The notes: generated by a model not told the origin, from the sequence alone. A DNA stretch of 64,000 nucleotides from Photobacterium sp. Ph5 (GCF_022129445.1 NZ_JADQAQ010000006.1:79684-143683), one strand, 5' to 3'; shown: positions 1-11,017, counted from the first letter of the stretch. Numbers and translations are program-made.

Positions 1-1
1 C

Positions 2-178
2 CAATTAGTGGATGCGTTAATTACCAATTTCCACTTACCAGAATCAACATTAATTATGTTAGTTAGTGCATTTTCTGGCTATGAAAATACCATGAATGCC
101 TATCATGAAGCAGTAGCAAATAAGTACCGCTTCTTTAGTTATGGTGATTCAATGTTTATCACTCGTAAAGATGTATAA
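2..178 (+). CDS. queA: QueA, tRNA preQ1-34 S-adenosylmethionine ribosyltransferase-isomerase (C-terminal part)
   Basis: Only the last 58 codons are in the window; the gene begins before base 1. The enzyme moves the ribosyl part of S-adenosylmethionine onto preQ1 at position 34 of tRNA to make epoxyqueuosine. The visible part contains [16 protein letters not shown] followed by a conserved [13 protein letters not shown] stretch, which matches the C-terminus of QueA as I know it. The next gene is tgt, which performs the preceding step of queuosine synthesis, and queA-tgt-yajC-secDF is the usual order in gammaproteobacteria. The reading frame ends in TAA at 176-178. Confidence 0.93.
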   Translation, partial: QLVDALITNFHLPESTLIMLVSAFSGYENTMNAYHEAVANKYRFFSYGDSMFITRKDV

Positions 179-1609
<1,431 letters not shown>

Positions 1610-1625
1610 AACGAGGACGTTATAA

Positions 1626-1961
1626 ATGAGTTTCTTTATCTCACAAGCACACGCAGCAGCAGAAGGTGCCCCTCAGGGCGGAAGCATGCAGCTATTCATC
1701 ATGCTTGGTTTATTTGCTGTTATTTTTTACTTCATGATTTATCGTCCACAAGCTAAGCGCGTGAAAGAGCATAAATCGCTAATGAGCTCAATGGGCAAAG
1801 GTGACGAAGTAATGACGAACGGTGGCCTACTAGGCCGTATCACTAAAGTTTCTGCTGAAAGTGATTACATCGTTCTAGCGCTTAACGACAGCACGGAAGT
1901 AACAATTAAAAAAGACTTCATTACTGCTGTTTTGCCAAAAGGCACAATGAAGTCGCTTTAA
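1626..1961 (+). CDS. yajC: YajC, Sec translocase accessory subunit
   Basis: Small inner-membrane protein of the SecDF-YajC complex that assists SecYEG export. It has 111 residues: a short N-terminus, one membrane segment at about residues 22-40 (FIMLGLFAVIFYFMIY) ending in the family hallmark YRPQ, then a cytoplasmic SH3-like domain with the conserved GDEVMTNGGLLGRI stretch. GAGGA at 1613-1617 precedes the ATG. It starts 16 bases after tgt and 33 bases before secD, so the three are probably cotranscribed. Confidence 0.96.
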   Translation: MSFFISQAHAAAEGAPQGGSMQLFIMLGLFAVIFYFMIYRPQAKRVKEHKSLMSSMGKGDEVMTNGGLLGRITKVSAESDYIVLALNDSTEVTIKKDFITAVLPKGTMKSL

Positions 1962-1994
1962 TATAAAAAACATTCGCTTTGAAGGATCATAGCA

Positions 1995-3848
1995 GTGCTT
2001 AACCGATACCCCCTGTGGAAGAACCTGATGGTGTTGTTCGCACTTATCATTGGTTTGCTTTATGCACTTCCCAACGTATACGGTGAAGATCCAGCGATTC
2101 AAATTACCGGGGCGCGTGGCGCCTCGGTTAATATGAGCGCTTTGGATACTGTCACCGAAGACTTAAAAAAGAACAATATCCCATACAAGTCAGCCGTTTT
2201 TGAAAAAGGTTCTGTACTTGTCCGCTTTAACGATACTGATACCCAAATCAGTGCTCGCGATATCTTAAATGGTGAGTTAGGTGATGATTATGTTGTTGCA
2301 CTAAACCTTGCCGCTTCCACTCCTTCTTGGCTTGAATCTATTGGTGCATCACCAATGAAGTTGGGTCTCGATTTACGTGGCGGTGTTCACTTCTTAATGG
2401 AAGTGGATATGGATGCAGCTATGGATAAACTTCTTGGTCAACAAGAAGAAACCTTCCGTACTGAGCTTCGTGAAGAAAAAATTCGTTACCGTGCAATCAG
2501 TAAAACAAAAGACAGTGTTCAAGTTCGTCTTCGTGATGAAGCGCAATTGGAACAAGCTGAACTCGCGTTAGAAAAATTGCATCCTGATATGCTGTTCACA
2601 ACCAGTAAAATCAATGGTCGTTATGTATTAACGGCGAAGTTTACTGAAGAACGTTTACAGGAAATTCGCAATTATGCCGTCGATCAAAACATCACCATTT
2701 TACGTAACCGTGTAAATGAACTCGGTGTTGCTGAGCCATTAGTACAGCGCCAAGGCGCAAACCGTATAGTGGTAGAGCTTCCTGGTGTTCAAGATACGGC
2801 ACGTGCAAAAGAAATTTTAGGTGCGACAGCAACGCTTGAATTCCGCGAGGTTGATAGTAAAGCTGATTTAGCAGCTGCAGCCGCTGGGCGTGTTCCTGCT
2901 GGTAGTGAAGTGAAAATGACACGTGATGGCCGTCCTGCGGTACTGAAAAAACGTGTCATTCTTGCGGGCTCTCATATTACTGATTCAAATTCGAGTGCGG
3001 ATGAATATGGTCGTCCACAAGTTAACATCTCGCTAGATACCGAAGGTGGTAGCAAGATGACAGCGTTCTCGAAAAATAATATCGGTAAACTGATGGCAAC
3101 AGTTTTCACTGAATATAAGGATAGTGGTAAGCGAACGCCTGAAGGTAAGGTTATCCTGACCAAACACGAAGAAGTGATCAACCAAGCAACGATTCAATCA
3201 GCACTTGGCCGAAGCTTCCGTATTACAGGTATCGACTCTCAAGCTGAAGCGCACAACTTATCGTTATTATTACGTGCAGGTGCATTGATAGCGCCAATAT
3301 CGATAGTTGAAGAGCGTACTATTGGTCCATCAATGGGTCAGCAAAACATTGATATGGGTGTACAAGCATGTATCTGGGGTATGGTTGCAGTAATGCTATT
3401 TACGCTACTTTACTACCGTGGGTTTGGTTTGATTGCTAACTTAGCATTGATAATGAACTTAGTGCTTATTATAGGCATCATGTCTATGATCCCTGGTGCG
3501 ACCATGACCTTACCGGGCATTGCCGGTATCGTACTGACTGTCGGTATGGCGGTGGATGCCAACGTGCTTATTTTTGAACGTATTCGAGAAGAGCTGCGTG
3601 AAGGACGTAGTCCGCAACAAGCGATTCAACAAGGTTATGGTAATGCGTTTAGCACGATTGCAGATGCAAACATCACAACCTTAATTACAGCAATTATTTT
3701 ATTTGCTGTGGGTACGGGCGCAATTAAAGGCTTTGCCGTGACATTATCGATTGGTATTTTAACGTCGATGTTCACCGCAATTATTGGCACACGTGCCGTT
3801 GTTAACTTGATCTATGGCGGTAAGCGCATAGATAAGTTGTCGATTTAA
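1995..3848 (+). CDS. secD: SecD, protein translocase subunit
   Basis: Proton-driven RND-type partner of SecYEG that pulls exported proteins out on the periplasmic side. It has 617 residues (about 615 in E. coli). An N-terminal membrane segment (about 8-27) is followed by the [15 protein letters not shown] signature, a large periplasmic domain, and five C-terminal membrane segments from about residue 450. The transmembrane motif [16 protein letters not shown] carries the Asp used in proton transfer. The start is GTG at 1995 after AAGGA (1982-1986), giving the usual [10 protein letters not shown]. secF follows after 12 bases. Confidence 0.97.
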   Translation: MLNRYPLWKNLMVLFALIIGLLYALPNVYGEDPAIQITGARGASVNMSALDTVTEDLKKNNIPYKSAVFEKGSVLVRFNDTDTQISARDILNGELGDDYVVALNLAASTPSWLESIGASPMKLGLDLRGGVHFLMEVDMDAAMDKLLGQQEETFRTELREEKIRYRAISKTKDSVQVRLRDEAQLEQAELALEKLHPDMLFTTSKINGRYVLTAKFTEERLQEIRNYAVDQNITILRNRVNELGVAEPLVQRQGANRIVVELPGVQDTARAKEILGATATLEFREVDSKADLAAAAAGRVPAGSEVKMTRDGRPAVLKKRVILAGSHITDSNSSADEYGRPQVNISLDTEGGSKMTAFSKNNIGKLMATVFTEYKDSGKRTPEGKVILTKHEEVINQATIQSALGRSFRITGIDSQAEAHNLSLLLRAGALIAPISIVEERTIGPSMGQQNIDMGVQACIWGMVAVMLFTLLYYRGFGLIANLALIMNLVLIIGIMSMIPGATMTLPGIAGIVLTVGMAVDANVLIFERIREELREGRSPQQAIQQGYGNAFSTIADANITTLITAIILFAVGTGAIKGFAVTLSIGILTSMFTAIIGTRAVVNLIYGGKRIDKLSI

Positions 3849-3860
3849 GGAGTCGCAGAG

Positions 3861-4808
3861 ATGAGAGAATTATTGAATGCGAACAAAGTCGTCGACTTTA
3901 TGCGTTGGTCAAAGTTTGCCTTTATCTTTTCATTGATAATGATCATGGGGTCGATTGCCACTATCTCGACCAAAGGTCTAAATTGGGGGTTAGATTTTAC
4001 TGGCGGAACGCTAATTGAAGTTAGTTTTGAAGAGCCAGCTAATTTACCTTTGATCCGTGAATCATTACAGAAAGCGGGGTTTGGTGATGCCATTGTGCAG
4101 AACTTCGGTACTGCGCGTGATGTGATGGTACGCTTGCAACCTCGTGAAGGTGTAAAAGGTGAAGTACTGGGTAACCAGATCCTTGATGCGTTAAAAGACG
4201 GTACAGCACAGTCGGTTGAAATGCGCCGTATTGAGTTTGTTGGTCCTAATGTTGGTGATGAACTCGCTGAAGCGGGCGGCATGGCAATTTTAATCGCTTT
4301 GCTGTGTATATTACTTTACGTATCACTGCGTTTTGAGTGGCGTTTAGCGGCCGGTGCAGTGTTGTCGTTAGCGCACGATATCATCATTACTGTTGGTATT
4401 TTCTCTGTGCTACAAGTCGAAGTTGATCTTACGATTGTTGCGGCATTACTTACAGTGGTTGGTTACTCACTTAACGATACCATCGTTGTATTTGACCGTA
4501 TTCGTGAAAACTTCCGTAAAATGCGTAAAGGGACTCCTGCTGAAATAATGAACTGTTCAATTTCACAAACATTAAGTCGTACCTTAATTACATCGGGTAC
4601 AACATTGTTTGTTGTTATTGCGCTATTCGCTCAAGGCGGATCAATGATCCATGGCTTTGCATTAGCACTTCTGATTGGTATCACAATTGGTACTTATTCT
4701 TCTATCTATGTAGCATCAGCATTAGCGCTTAAATTGGGGATTACCCGTGAGCACTTAATGCCTACGCCTGTAGAAAAAGAAGGTGAAGAATTAGACCCAA
4801 TACCATAA
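3861..4808 (+). CDS. secF: SecF, protein translocase subunit
   Basis: Partner of SecD; the two form one twelve-helix, RND-like motor. It has 315 residues with the matching pattern: an N-terminal membrane segment (about 18-36), the GLDFTGGTLIEV motif, a short periplasmic domain, then five membrane segments with SLNDTIVVFDRIREN, the counterpart of the SecD proton motif. AAGGAG at 3847-3852 overlaps the secD stop and lies 8 bases before the ATG. A strong terminator follows 25 bases after the stop. Confidence 0.97.
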   Translation: MRELLNANKVVDFMRWSKFAFIFSLIMIMGSIATISTKGLNWGLDFTGGTLIEVSFEEPANLPLIRESLQKAGFGDAIVQNFGTARDVMVRLQPREGVKGEVLGNQILDALKDGTAQSVEMRRIEFVGPNVGDELAEAGGMAILIALLCILLYVSLRFEWRLAAGAVLSLAHDIIITVGIFSVLQVEVDLTIVAALLTVVGYSLNDTIVVFDRIRENFRKMRKGTPAEIMNCSISQTLSRTLITSGTTLFVVIALFAQGGSMIHGFALALLIGITIGTYSSIYVASALALKLGITREHLMPTPVEKEGEELDPIP

Positions 4809-4833
4809 GCAATTGGTATAAATTCAGAATGAG

Positions 4834-4860
4834 AAAGGACCGCTAGCGGTCCTTTTTTTT
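4834..4860 (+). terminator. Rho-independent terminator of tgt-yajC-secDF
   Basis: A perfect stem AGGACCGC/GCGGTCCT with a two-base loop (4836-4853) runs into eight Ts. It sits just after secF. The converging DUF535 gene ends inside the T-run, so the site may act in both directions. Confidence 0.92.
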
Positions 4861-5787
4861 ATTTGTTTAGTTTAAGAATATAAGAAAGCGTGTTTTTGGT
4901 TTGATCGAGCCATTCATAGCGACGTCGATACATTGCACGTTTAGGGCGAGAGATATCTTCAGGATTGCGGCGTACATCTTCTATCGGTAATTGATAAAAA
5001 TGTGTATCGTATTCTGTTCCACCTAATGCTTCCCAATGACGGTTATAGTCTGTTTTGATCCTTGAATTACCGTATTTTTTAGATTTATAACGTTTGGCAC
5101 AGTAGGTATGGGACTCGTTTTTGATCGCTAATAAATGATCTGCTTGCCAACAGTTGGCAATAAACGTCATCATTTTTATCATCAAATCTTTTGGTCGTTG
5201 ACCATGTAATGTTTTAGTGAGTCTTTTTATTTTAAGGTTGTTTTCGTCGTTGCTAGTAGGCCCCTGTAATCCACCTATAATGATACTTCGCTTACCGTCT
5301 TGATTATTCACGATAAACGTTACGGTATAAAAGTTATTACCTTGTGCATCAAACAAGACTAAGCAAAGTTCGCCTTCTTTTTGGTAGCGACCATCAAAGG
5401 TTAGGCTAAGTGAGTACTCTTGATCGTCAACAATGAATGAAACTAACTTTAGCCCCTTGCAGTTGGCAAAAATATGCTCTTTTGTTGCTGATGGTAATTC
5501 ATTAGAAATGAACTGATAGTGTTGAGTAATAAACGCTACACGCTGACTAGGTGCTCAGTATTCGTTATGTAAGGACGAAAAGGTTTTTCAATGAAACGGT
5601 TGTGTCTTTTACATAAGGTTGCTAATAGCGTCGGATCTATACCATTGACGAGCTTTTGTAGTGAAGATTTATAAAATAAGCCGCGAGTGAGAAACTTGAG
5701 GCGATAACTCCATAGCGGGTTATATTTATCTGATAGCTCCCTAGGGTAAACTTCAGTGGAGAGTTTACTTAAAGATAAGGTATTCAT
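4859..5787 (-). pseudogene. VirK/YbjX-like (DUF535) gene broken by a one-base frameshift
   Basis: Two adjoining frames on the minus strand together make one DUF535 protein of about 309 residues, close to YbjX/VirK length. The first frame (5787 to 5536) starts at ATG and ends after a RPYITNTEH segment. The second, offset by one base, is open from 5554 down to 4859 and continues with APSQRVAFITQHYQFI, then the family C-terminus with FDAQGNNFYTVTF and GGLQGP. One missing base between 5536 and 5557 explains the break. It could be a true pseudogene or a sequencing error. Family members act in envelope stress and virulence, but no reaction is established. Confidence 0.75.
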
Positions 5788-5862
5788 GATTCTTCATAGG
5801 AATTAAGTATGTTATAAAGTAATTATATGATAATGAGACGCCTTATTATATAGATGTACAAT

Positions 5863-5898
5863 AAAAAAGCCCTGCTGATATTTATCAGCAGGGCTTTT
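5863..5898 (-). terminator. Terminator of suhB
   Basis: A long perfect hairpin (arms 5865-5880 and 5883-5898, core GCCCTGCTGATA) gives a T-run on the minus strand directly after suhB. The plus strand also ends in TTTT, so it may also serve transcripts from the other side. Confidence 0.9.
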
Positions 5899-5921
5899 AT
5901 TCTTACTGGATAACTAAATGA

Positions 5922-6722
5922 TTATTTAGTTAGTGCATCGCTACCGTACTCACGGATTTTTGCAAGCATCGGCTTAACTACACGTGCATTACCAGCAACA
6001 ATGTTGCCTGATGTTAGGTAGTTAGTGTTACCAGTAAAGTCAGCACAGATAGCACCAGATTCGCGCGCGATTAGTTCGCCAGCAGCAAGTTCCCAAGGCT
6101 TTTGACCTAGTTTGAATACACCGTCAACACGACCAGCGGCTAAGTAGCAAAGATCCAATGCAGTACAACCTGATTGACGCATGTCATCACAGTCTGCAAA
6201 TAATGCATTTTGGATTTTTAGGTAGCTTTCTGAATGTTGTTTAGCTGCAAAAGGAAGGCCTGTCGCTAAAACAGTTCCTGTTAGATCACGAGGTTGTGAT
6301 GAACGAACACGCTGGCTGTTAAGCTGAGCGCCGGCCCCGCGAGTCGCAGTGAATAATTCGTTACGTACAGGATCGTAAACAGCAGCAACTTCAGTACGAC
6401 CACGCATACGTAGTGCAACTGATACTGCAAAGTGAGGGTAACCGCGAACGAAGTTCATGGTGCCATCCACTGGGTCGATAATCCATTGACACTCTTTGTC
6501 ACGTCCTTCTTTATTACCAGACTCAGCTGCAATGATGCAGTGATCAGGGTAAGCCTTAAGGATTGTTTCGATGATGATAGCTTCTGCTTCATGATCGATA
6601 TTGGTAACAACATCATTACCTTTATTAGCAACCTCAATAGATTGAGGTTTTTCTAGAGATTTAATGACATGGTCACCAGCCTTTCGCACAGCGCGAATGG
6701 CAATATTAAGCATCGGATGCAT
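5922..6722 (-). CDS. suhB: SuhB, inositol-1-monophosphatase family protein
   Basis: IMPase-fold Mg-dependent phosphatase; in E. coli it also joins the rRNA antitermination complex. It has 266 residues. Metal ligands Glu67 (AAESG), Asp83 and Asp86 (IIDPVDGTMNF) are present. The second motif reads KPWELAAG, so residue 211 is Glu where E. coli SuhB and the wider family have the metal-binding Asp of WDxAAG. The change is conservative but at a catalytic ligand. The C-terminus (SGNIVAGNARVVKPML) matches SuhB. It is transcribed divergently from trmJ. Confidence 0.95.
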   Translation of the reverse strand: MHPMLNIAIRAVRKAGDHVIKSLEKPQSIEVANKGNDVVTNIDHEAEAIIIETILKAYPDHCIIAAESGNKEGRDKECQWIIDPVDGTMNFVRGYPHFAVSVALRMRGRTEVAAVYDPVRNELFTATRGAGAQLNSQRVRSSQPRDLTGTVLATGLPFAAKQHSESYLKIQNALFADCDDMRQSGCTALDLCYLAAGRVDGVFKLGQKPWELAAGELIARESGAICADFTGNTNYLTSGNIVAGNARVVKPMLAKIREYGSDALTK

Positions 6723-7007
6723 AGGATCTTCCCAACGGATGTTAAAGAACTAAAAAGCGGCGGCGAGTATAACAGAGCTAAAAAAAAAAGGAAGTGGTTA
6801 TTTTTTCGTCATTGTTCTGGTTGTATTGTACGTTCGCGATAGGAAATACGTATAACTTATTAATAAATAGCGTTGATTATCATCATCTGATTATTGAATA
6901 GCGGTAATAGATAATTACTGATATCAAAAACACATGTTTTCACCACTTTTATTATGGCTGTGCTAAAATCTGTCAGCTTTAGTTAATTGTTGGAATGTTG
7001 CTTCATC

Positions 7008-7748
7008 ATGTTAGATAAAATTCGCGTTGTTCTTGTTGGTACTTCACATCCAGGTAATATCGGTTCAGCTGCACGTGCAATGAAAGTTATGGGATTGACA
7101 AATCTGGTATTAGTTGATCCAGCCTGTGAAATTGACGGCCACACTATTGCACTGGCGGCAGGTGCTGCTGATGTTGTCGAAAACGCAAAAATCGTAAAAA
7201 CATTAGATGAAGCGGTTGCAGATTGTGGTTTTGTTGTTGGTTCAAGTGCACGCTCTCGCACGCTTGAATGGCCACAATTAGACCCTCGAGAGAATGGTAT
7301 TAAAGTGGTTGCTGAATCCAATCAGCATCCGGTCGCTATTCTTTTTGGTCGTGAGCGAACAGGATTAACTAATGAAGAATTACAAAAGTGTCATTGTCAT
7401 GTCTATATTCCAGCGAACCCTGAATATAGTTCGTTAAATTTAGCAATGGCAGTACAAACAGTAAGTTATGAAGTCCGTATGGCTTATTTGGATTCTCAAA
7501 AGCATACGGGTAAAACGGAAGTTGAAGAATATCCTCGCGCTCAAGAGCTTGAAATGTTTTATGAGCACCTCGAAAAAGTCACTCGTCAAACCCGCTTCAT
7601 AAATAAAAATCATCCAGGTGTAGTGATGGCTAAATTACGCCGTCTATTCACTCGTGCTCGCCCAGAACAGCAAGAGTTGAATATTTTACGTGGTATTTTA
7701 TCGTCAGTAGAAAAGACGATAGAAACGCTGGAAAAGAACAAAAAATAA
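7008..7748 (+). CDS. trmJ: TrmJ, tRNA (cytidine/uridine-32-2'-O)-methyltransferase
   Basis: SPOUT-fold enzyme that 2'-O-methylates position 32 of tRNAs. It has 246 residues, as in E. coli. The N-terminus [21 protein letters not shown] and the SAM-binding knot segment [14 protein letters not shown] are typical, and the C-terminal [21 protein letters not shown] is conserved. I place the start at ATG 7008 because it gives the family N-terminus; an in-frame TTG lies 21 bases upstream. The ribosome binding site is weak. In related genomes trmJ also sits just before iscR. Confidence 0.95.
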   Translation: MLDKIRVVLVGTSHPGNIGSAARAMKVMGLTNLVLVDPACEIDGHTIALAAGAADVVENAKIVKTLDEAVADCGFVVGSSARSRTLEWPQLDPRENGIKVVAESNQHPVAILFGRERTGLTNEELQKCHCHVYIPANPEYSSLNLAMAVQTVSYEVRMAYLDSQKHTGKTEVEEYPRAQELEMFYEHLEKVTRQTRFINKNHPGVVMAKLRRLFTRARPEQQELNILRGILSSVEKTIETLEKNKK

Positions 7749-7769
7749 CCGCTTAAATCGAGTGGTTTA

Positions 7770-7794
7770 ATAACCAACCAAAACAGTCGGGTAA
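7770..7794 (+). promoter_or_regulatory. IscR type 1 operator, distal copy
   Basis: By eye, 21 of 25 positions fit the type 1 IscR consensus (ATA-S-YY-GACT ... AGTC-RR-S-TAT). The right half holds CAGTCGGGTA. It directly abuts the second site. IscR carrying a [2Fe-2S] cluster is known to repress its own operon through such sites. Confidence 0.6.
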
Positions 7795-7819
7795 ATACTT
7801 GACCATTTTGGTTGGTTAT
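7795..7819 (+). promoter_or_regulatory. IscR type 1 operator, proximal copy
   Basis: The left half ATACTTGACC and right half GGTTGGTTAT fit the type 1 IscR pattern. This site follows the distal copy without a gap and overlaps the predicted -35 box. The outer halves of the two sites also form a perfect 14-bp inverted repeat (7770-7783 with 7806-7819). Confidence 0.65.
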
Positions 7820-7837
7820 GAGAAGCTTGCTTAAAAT
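7808..7837 (+). promoter_or_regulatory. Predicted iscR operon promoter
   Basis: TTGGTT (7808-7813) and TAAAAT (7832-7837) are separated by 18 bases, ending 21 bases before the iscR start. The -35 lies inside the proximal IscR site, which would allow repression. Confidence 0.5.
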
Positions 7838-7858
7838 ATTCAAGCAGGTAGCAGTGTT

Positions 7859-8374
7859 ATGAAGTTGACTTCAAAGGGAAGATACGCGGTAACAGCAATG
7901 TTAGATGTTGCATTACACTCGCATAATGGACCGGTTCCATTAGCGGATATTTCAGAGCGCCAAGGAATATCGCTGTCTTACTTAGAACAATTATTTTCGC
8001 GTCTTCGCAAAGCAGGTCTAGTAACCAGTGTACGTGGTCCTGGCGGTGGTTACCGTTTAGGCGAAGAAGCATCGGATATTGCTGTCGGTATGGTTATCGC
8101 AGCGGTTGATGAATCAGTTGATGCAACCAAGTGTCATGGAAAAGGGGACTGCCAAGGTGGTGCTCGTTGTTTAACTCATACGTTATGGCATGACCTAAGT
8201 GATCGCATTAGCGGCTTTTTAAATAACATCACTCTTGGTGAGTTGATGAAAGATAATGATGTACAAAGCATTTCTGATCGTCAGGATGAAATCCTACAAG
8301 GAAATAGCAAAGCATCTTTTGGACATAAAAAATCACACGACAGCGCCACAATAGGTGTCGATGTCCGCTCCTAG
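7859..8374 (+). CDS. iscR: IscR, Rrf2-family [2Fe-2S] transcription regulator
   Basis: Senses Fe-S demand and controls the isc operon. It has 171 residues: an N-terminal winged helix ([19 protein letters not shown], recognition segment [17 protein letters not shown], wing RGPGGGYRL), then the cluster ligands Cys92, Cys98, Cys104 and His107, all present. The C-terminal tail after about residue 140 is variable and hydrophilic. It is the first gene of iscRSUA-hscBA-fdx-iscX and is preceded by two IscR-type operators, so autoregulation is expected. Confidence 0.97.
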   Translation: MKLTSKGRYAVTAMLDVALHSHNGPVPLADISERQGISLSYLEQLFSRLRKAGLVTSVRGPGGGYRLGEEASDIAVGMVIAAVDESVDATKCHGKGDCQGGARCLTHTLWHDLSDRISGFLNNITLGELMKDNDVQSISDRQDEILQGNSKASFGHKKSHDSATIGVDVRS

Positions 8375-8405
8375 AGACCAGACGTTCGTGTTTTCGGAGA
8401 AGAAA

Positions 8406-9620
8406 ATGAAACTGCCAATATATTTTGATTACTCAGCTACTTGCCCTGTTGATCCTCGCGTTGCCGAGAAAATGATGCAGTGCCTAACTATGGAAGGTAA
8501 CTTCGGTAACCCAGCGTCACGCTCTCACCGTTATGGTTGGCAAGCAGAAGAAGCAGTAGATACTGCTCGTGAACATATCGCTGATTTAGTAAATGCAGAT
8601 CCTCGTGAGATCGTATTTACCTCTGGTGCAACGGAATCTGATAACTTAGCGATTAAAGGCGCTGCACACTTTTATAGCAAAAAAGGTAAGCACGTTATTA
8701 CCTGCAAAACAGAACATAAAGCGGTTCTTGACCCATGTCGTCAGCTAGAGCGTGAAGGTTTTGAGGTTACATACCTTGAGCCAGAATCAAACGGTTTGAT
8801 TGATTTAGCTAAGCTACGCGATGCTATGCGTGAAGACACAGTTCTAGTTTCAATTATGCATGTGAACAATGAAATTGGTGTGGTACAAGATATCACTGCA
8901 ATTGGTGAACTATGTCGTGAAAATAAAACAGTTTTCCACGTAGATGCTGCACAGTCAGCAGGTAAATTACCAATTGATGTACAAGCAATGAAAGTTGATT
9001 TAATTTCTTTCTCTGCGCACAAAATTTATGGTCCTAAAGGTATTGGTGCACTATATGTTCGCCGTAAGCCACGTATTCGCCTAGAAGCGCAAATGCATGG
9101 TGGCGGTCATGAGCGCGGTTTCCGCTCTGGTACACTACCAACTCACCAAATCGTGGGTATGGGTGAAGCATTCCGTATTGCTAAAGAAGAAATGGAACAA
9201 GATTATCAGCATGCGGTTAAATTACGTGATCGTTTGTTAATGCGTTTAGAAGGCATTGAAGAAATGTCTATTAACGGTGACTTAGAGCAACGCGTACCCC
9301 AAAACTTGAACATTAGCTTTGCGTTCGTTGAAGGCGAATCTCTGTTAATGGCATTAAAAGATCTTGCTGTATCATCAGGTTCAGCTTGTACATCAGCAAG
9401 TTTAGAGCCTTCTTATGTACTTCGTGCATTAGGTCTTAATGATGAACTAGCACATAGCTCTATTCGTTTCTCATTTGGTCGTTTCACGACGGAAGAAGAA
9501 ATTGATTATGCAGCCGCTCAAATTAAAGGTGCAGTAGATAAACTACGCGAAATGTCACCACTTTGGGATATGCATAAAGAAGGTATTGATTTAAACACAG
9601 TTGAGTGGGCACACCACTAA
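8406..9620 (+). CDS. iscS: IscS, cysteine desulfurase
   Basis: PLP enzyme that takes sulfur from cysteine as a persulfide for Fe-S clusters, thiamine and tRNA thiolation. It has 404 residues, exactly the E. coli length. The PLP lysine is in [12 protein letters not shown] (about 206) and the catalytic Cys in [21 protein letters not shown] (about 328). The start at 8406 gives [12 protein letters not shown] and follows GGAGA (8396-8400) by 5 bases; an in-frame ATG at 8355 lies inside iscR and is less likely. Confidence 0.97.
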   Translation: MKLPIYFDYSATCPVDPRVAEKMMQCLTMEGNFGNPASRSHRYGWQAEEAVDTAREHIADLVNADPREIVFTSGATESDNLAIKGAAHFYSKKGKHVITCKTEHKAVLDPCRQLEREGFEVTYLEPESNGLIDLAKLRDAMREDTVLVSIMHVNNEIGVVQDITAIGELCRENKTVFHVDAAQSAGKLPIDVQAMKVDLISFSAHKIYGPKGIGALYVRRKPRIRLEAQMHGGGHERGFRSGTLPTHQIVGMGEAFRIAKEEMEQDYQHAVKLRDRLLMRLEGIEEMSINGDLEQRVPQNLNISFAFVEGESLLMALKDLAVSSGSACTSASLEPSYVLRALGLNDELAHSSIRFSFGRFTTEEEIDYAAAQIKGAVDKLREMSPLWDMHKEGIDLNTVEWAHH

Positions 9621-9653
9621 TCTGCGGTTAGACTGTTTTCGAGGAAATTTATC

Positions 9654-10040
9654 ATGGCATATAGTGAAAAAGTCATCGATCATTATGAAAATCCGCGTAA
9701 CGTGGGTTCATTTGACAAAGATGATCAAAATGTAGGTAGCGGCATGGTGGGTGCACCAGCATGTGGCGATGTAATGAAACTTCAGATAAAAGTAACTGAA
9801 GAAGGCATTATCGAAGATGCAAAATTCAAAACCTACGGTTGTGGTTCTGCAATTGCTTCTAGTTCACTTATCACTGAGTGGGTTAAAGGCAAAACATTAG
9901 ATGAAGCCGCATCAATCAAGAACTCTGCAATTGCTGAAGAACTTGAGTTGCCACCGGTTAAAGTTCACTGCTCAATTCTTGCAGAAGATGCAATTAAAGC
10001 GGCAGTTAGCGATTATAAAAAGAAACACGAGCAAAAATAA
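9654..10040 (+). CDS. iscU: IscU, Fe-S cluster scaffold
   Basis: Scaffold on which IscS sulfur and iron form a [2Fe-2S] cluster before HscA/HscB-driven transfer. It has 128 residues. All ligands are present: Cys37 and Asp39 (GAPACGDVM), Cys63 (YGCGSAIASSS), and His105-Cys106. The LPPVKVHC segment is the HscA recognition motif of this family. GAGGAA precedes the ATG. Confidence 0.97.
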   Translation: MAYSEKVIDHYENPRNVGSFDKDDQNVGSGMVGAPACGDVMKLQIKVTEEGIIEDAKFKTYGCGSAIASSSLITEWVKGKTLDEAASIKNSAIAEELELPPVKVHCSILAEDAIKAAVSDYKKKHEQK

Positions 10041-10058
10041 CTTTCTGAGGTTTGTTGT

Positions 10059-10382
10059 ATGGCCATTACTATCACTGAAGCGGCAGCAAGTCGCGTATCG
10101 ACTTTTTTAGCTAATCGTGGCAAAGGCCTTGGTTTACGACTAGGTGTTCGCACTTCAGGATGTTCTGGAATGGCTTATATCCTTGAGTTTGTAGATGAAC
10201 TCGATGAAGGGGATCAAGTCTTCGATGAAAAAGGCGTTAAAATTATCGTTGATGCAAAAAGTTTAGTTTACCTTGATGGAACTGAATTAGATTTTGCCAA
10301 AGAAGGCCTAAATGAAGGTTTTCAGTTTAACAACCCTAACGTATCTAGCGAATGTGGTTGTGGCGAAAGCTTCAACGTATAA
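10059..10382 (+). CDS. iscA: IscA, A-type Fe-S carrier
   Basis: Carries iron or Fe-S clusters to target proteins. It has 107 residues with the three cysteines of the A-type family, Cys35 (TSGCSGMAY) and Cys99/Cys101 ([10 protein letters not shown]) near the C-terminus. It starts 18 bases after iscU. A terminator-like hairpin separates it from hscB. Confidence 0.97.
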   Translation: MAITITEAAASRVSTFLANRGKGLGLRLGVRTSGCSGMAYILEFVDELDEGDQVFDEKGVKIIVDAKSLVYLDGTELDFAKEGLNEGFQFNNPNVSSECGCGESFNV

Positions 10383-10403
10383 ACGTTTTTAGTGTTTCAG
10401 TTG

Positions 10404-10454
10404 AACCTGACTGCTAATCGTCTTTGGCGAGTTAGTTGTCAGGTTTAATTTTTA
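10404..10454 (+). terminator. Terminator-like hairpin inside the isc operon (iscA-hscB)
   Basis: AACCTGAC (10404-10411) pairs with GTCAGGTT (10438-10445), with further inner pairing CTAA/TTAG and TCG/CGA, followed by TAATTTTTATT. It fits a partial terminator that would lower hscBA-fdx expression relative to iscRSUA. The predicted hscB start lies just after it. Confidence 0.5.
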
Positions 10455-10468
10455 TTAATGGTCGTAAT

Positions 10469-10984
10469 ATGAATCATTTCGAATTATTCGGGTTACCTTT
10501 CCTGTTTGAATTGGATAACAGCCTTCTTGCCAGTCAGTTTCGAGAATTACAGCGTCGCTTTCACCCTGATAATTATGCGACAGCGTCCGTACGTGATCGT
10601 TTGTTGTCAGTTCAAAAAGCTGCGCAAATTAACGATGCATTTCAAACGTTAAAAAATCCGGTATCACGTGCCGAATACATGTTGGCTGAGCGTGATGAAG
10701 ATATTCGTGGTGAACAAAAAACCTTGCAAGATATGGATTTTTTAATGCAGCAAATGGAGTTGCGTGAAGCATTAGAAGCGATTCCTGATTCATCAGATCC
10801 TGAAAGTGCGTTATTTGATTTTGAGCAGCAAGCTTCTGCGATGTATAAAGAACAATTGGCGCAACTTGCTGAGTTATTGAATAATGAACAATGGCTCGAA
10901 GCGGCTGATGGCGTACGAAAATTAAAATTTATTGTAAAATTGCGTGATGAAGTTGAGCGCCTTGAAGAGTCGCTATTCGATTAA
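10469..10984 (+). CDS. hscB: HscB, J-type co-chaperone for Fe-S transfer
   Basis: Binds IscU and stimulates HscA ATPase. It has 171 residues, the same as E. coli. The J domain is N-terminal with His32-Pro33-Asp34 (RRFHPDNYATAS); the C-terminal three-helix IscU-binding domain follows. ATG 10469 gives MNHFELFGLP, the family N-terminus; the Shine-Dalgarno is poor and lies close to the preceding hairpin's U-tract, so translation may be modest. An in-frame TTG at 10436 would fall inside the hairpin. Confidence 0.95.
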   Translation: MNHFELFGLPFLFELDNSLLASQFRELQRRFHPDNYATASVRDRLLSVQKAAQINDAFQTLKNPVSRAEYMLAERDEDIRGEQKTLQDMDFLMQQMELREALEAIPDSSDPESALFDFEQQASAMYKEQLAQLAELLNNEQWLEAADGVRKLKFIVKLRDEVERLEESLFD

Positions 10985-11017
10985 TCATCCACATGCGTTA
11001 TTTAGATAGGAATGACA

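Noticed and set aside
3845..4282. 145-codon antisense frame inside secF
   Set aside because: Ser/Pro-rich shadow of secF with no independent signals.
7769..7819. Terminator of trmJ formed by the 14-bp inverted repeat
   Set aside because: The arms are better explained as outer halves of two IscR sites, the 22-base loop is long and no T-run follows.
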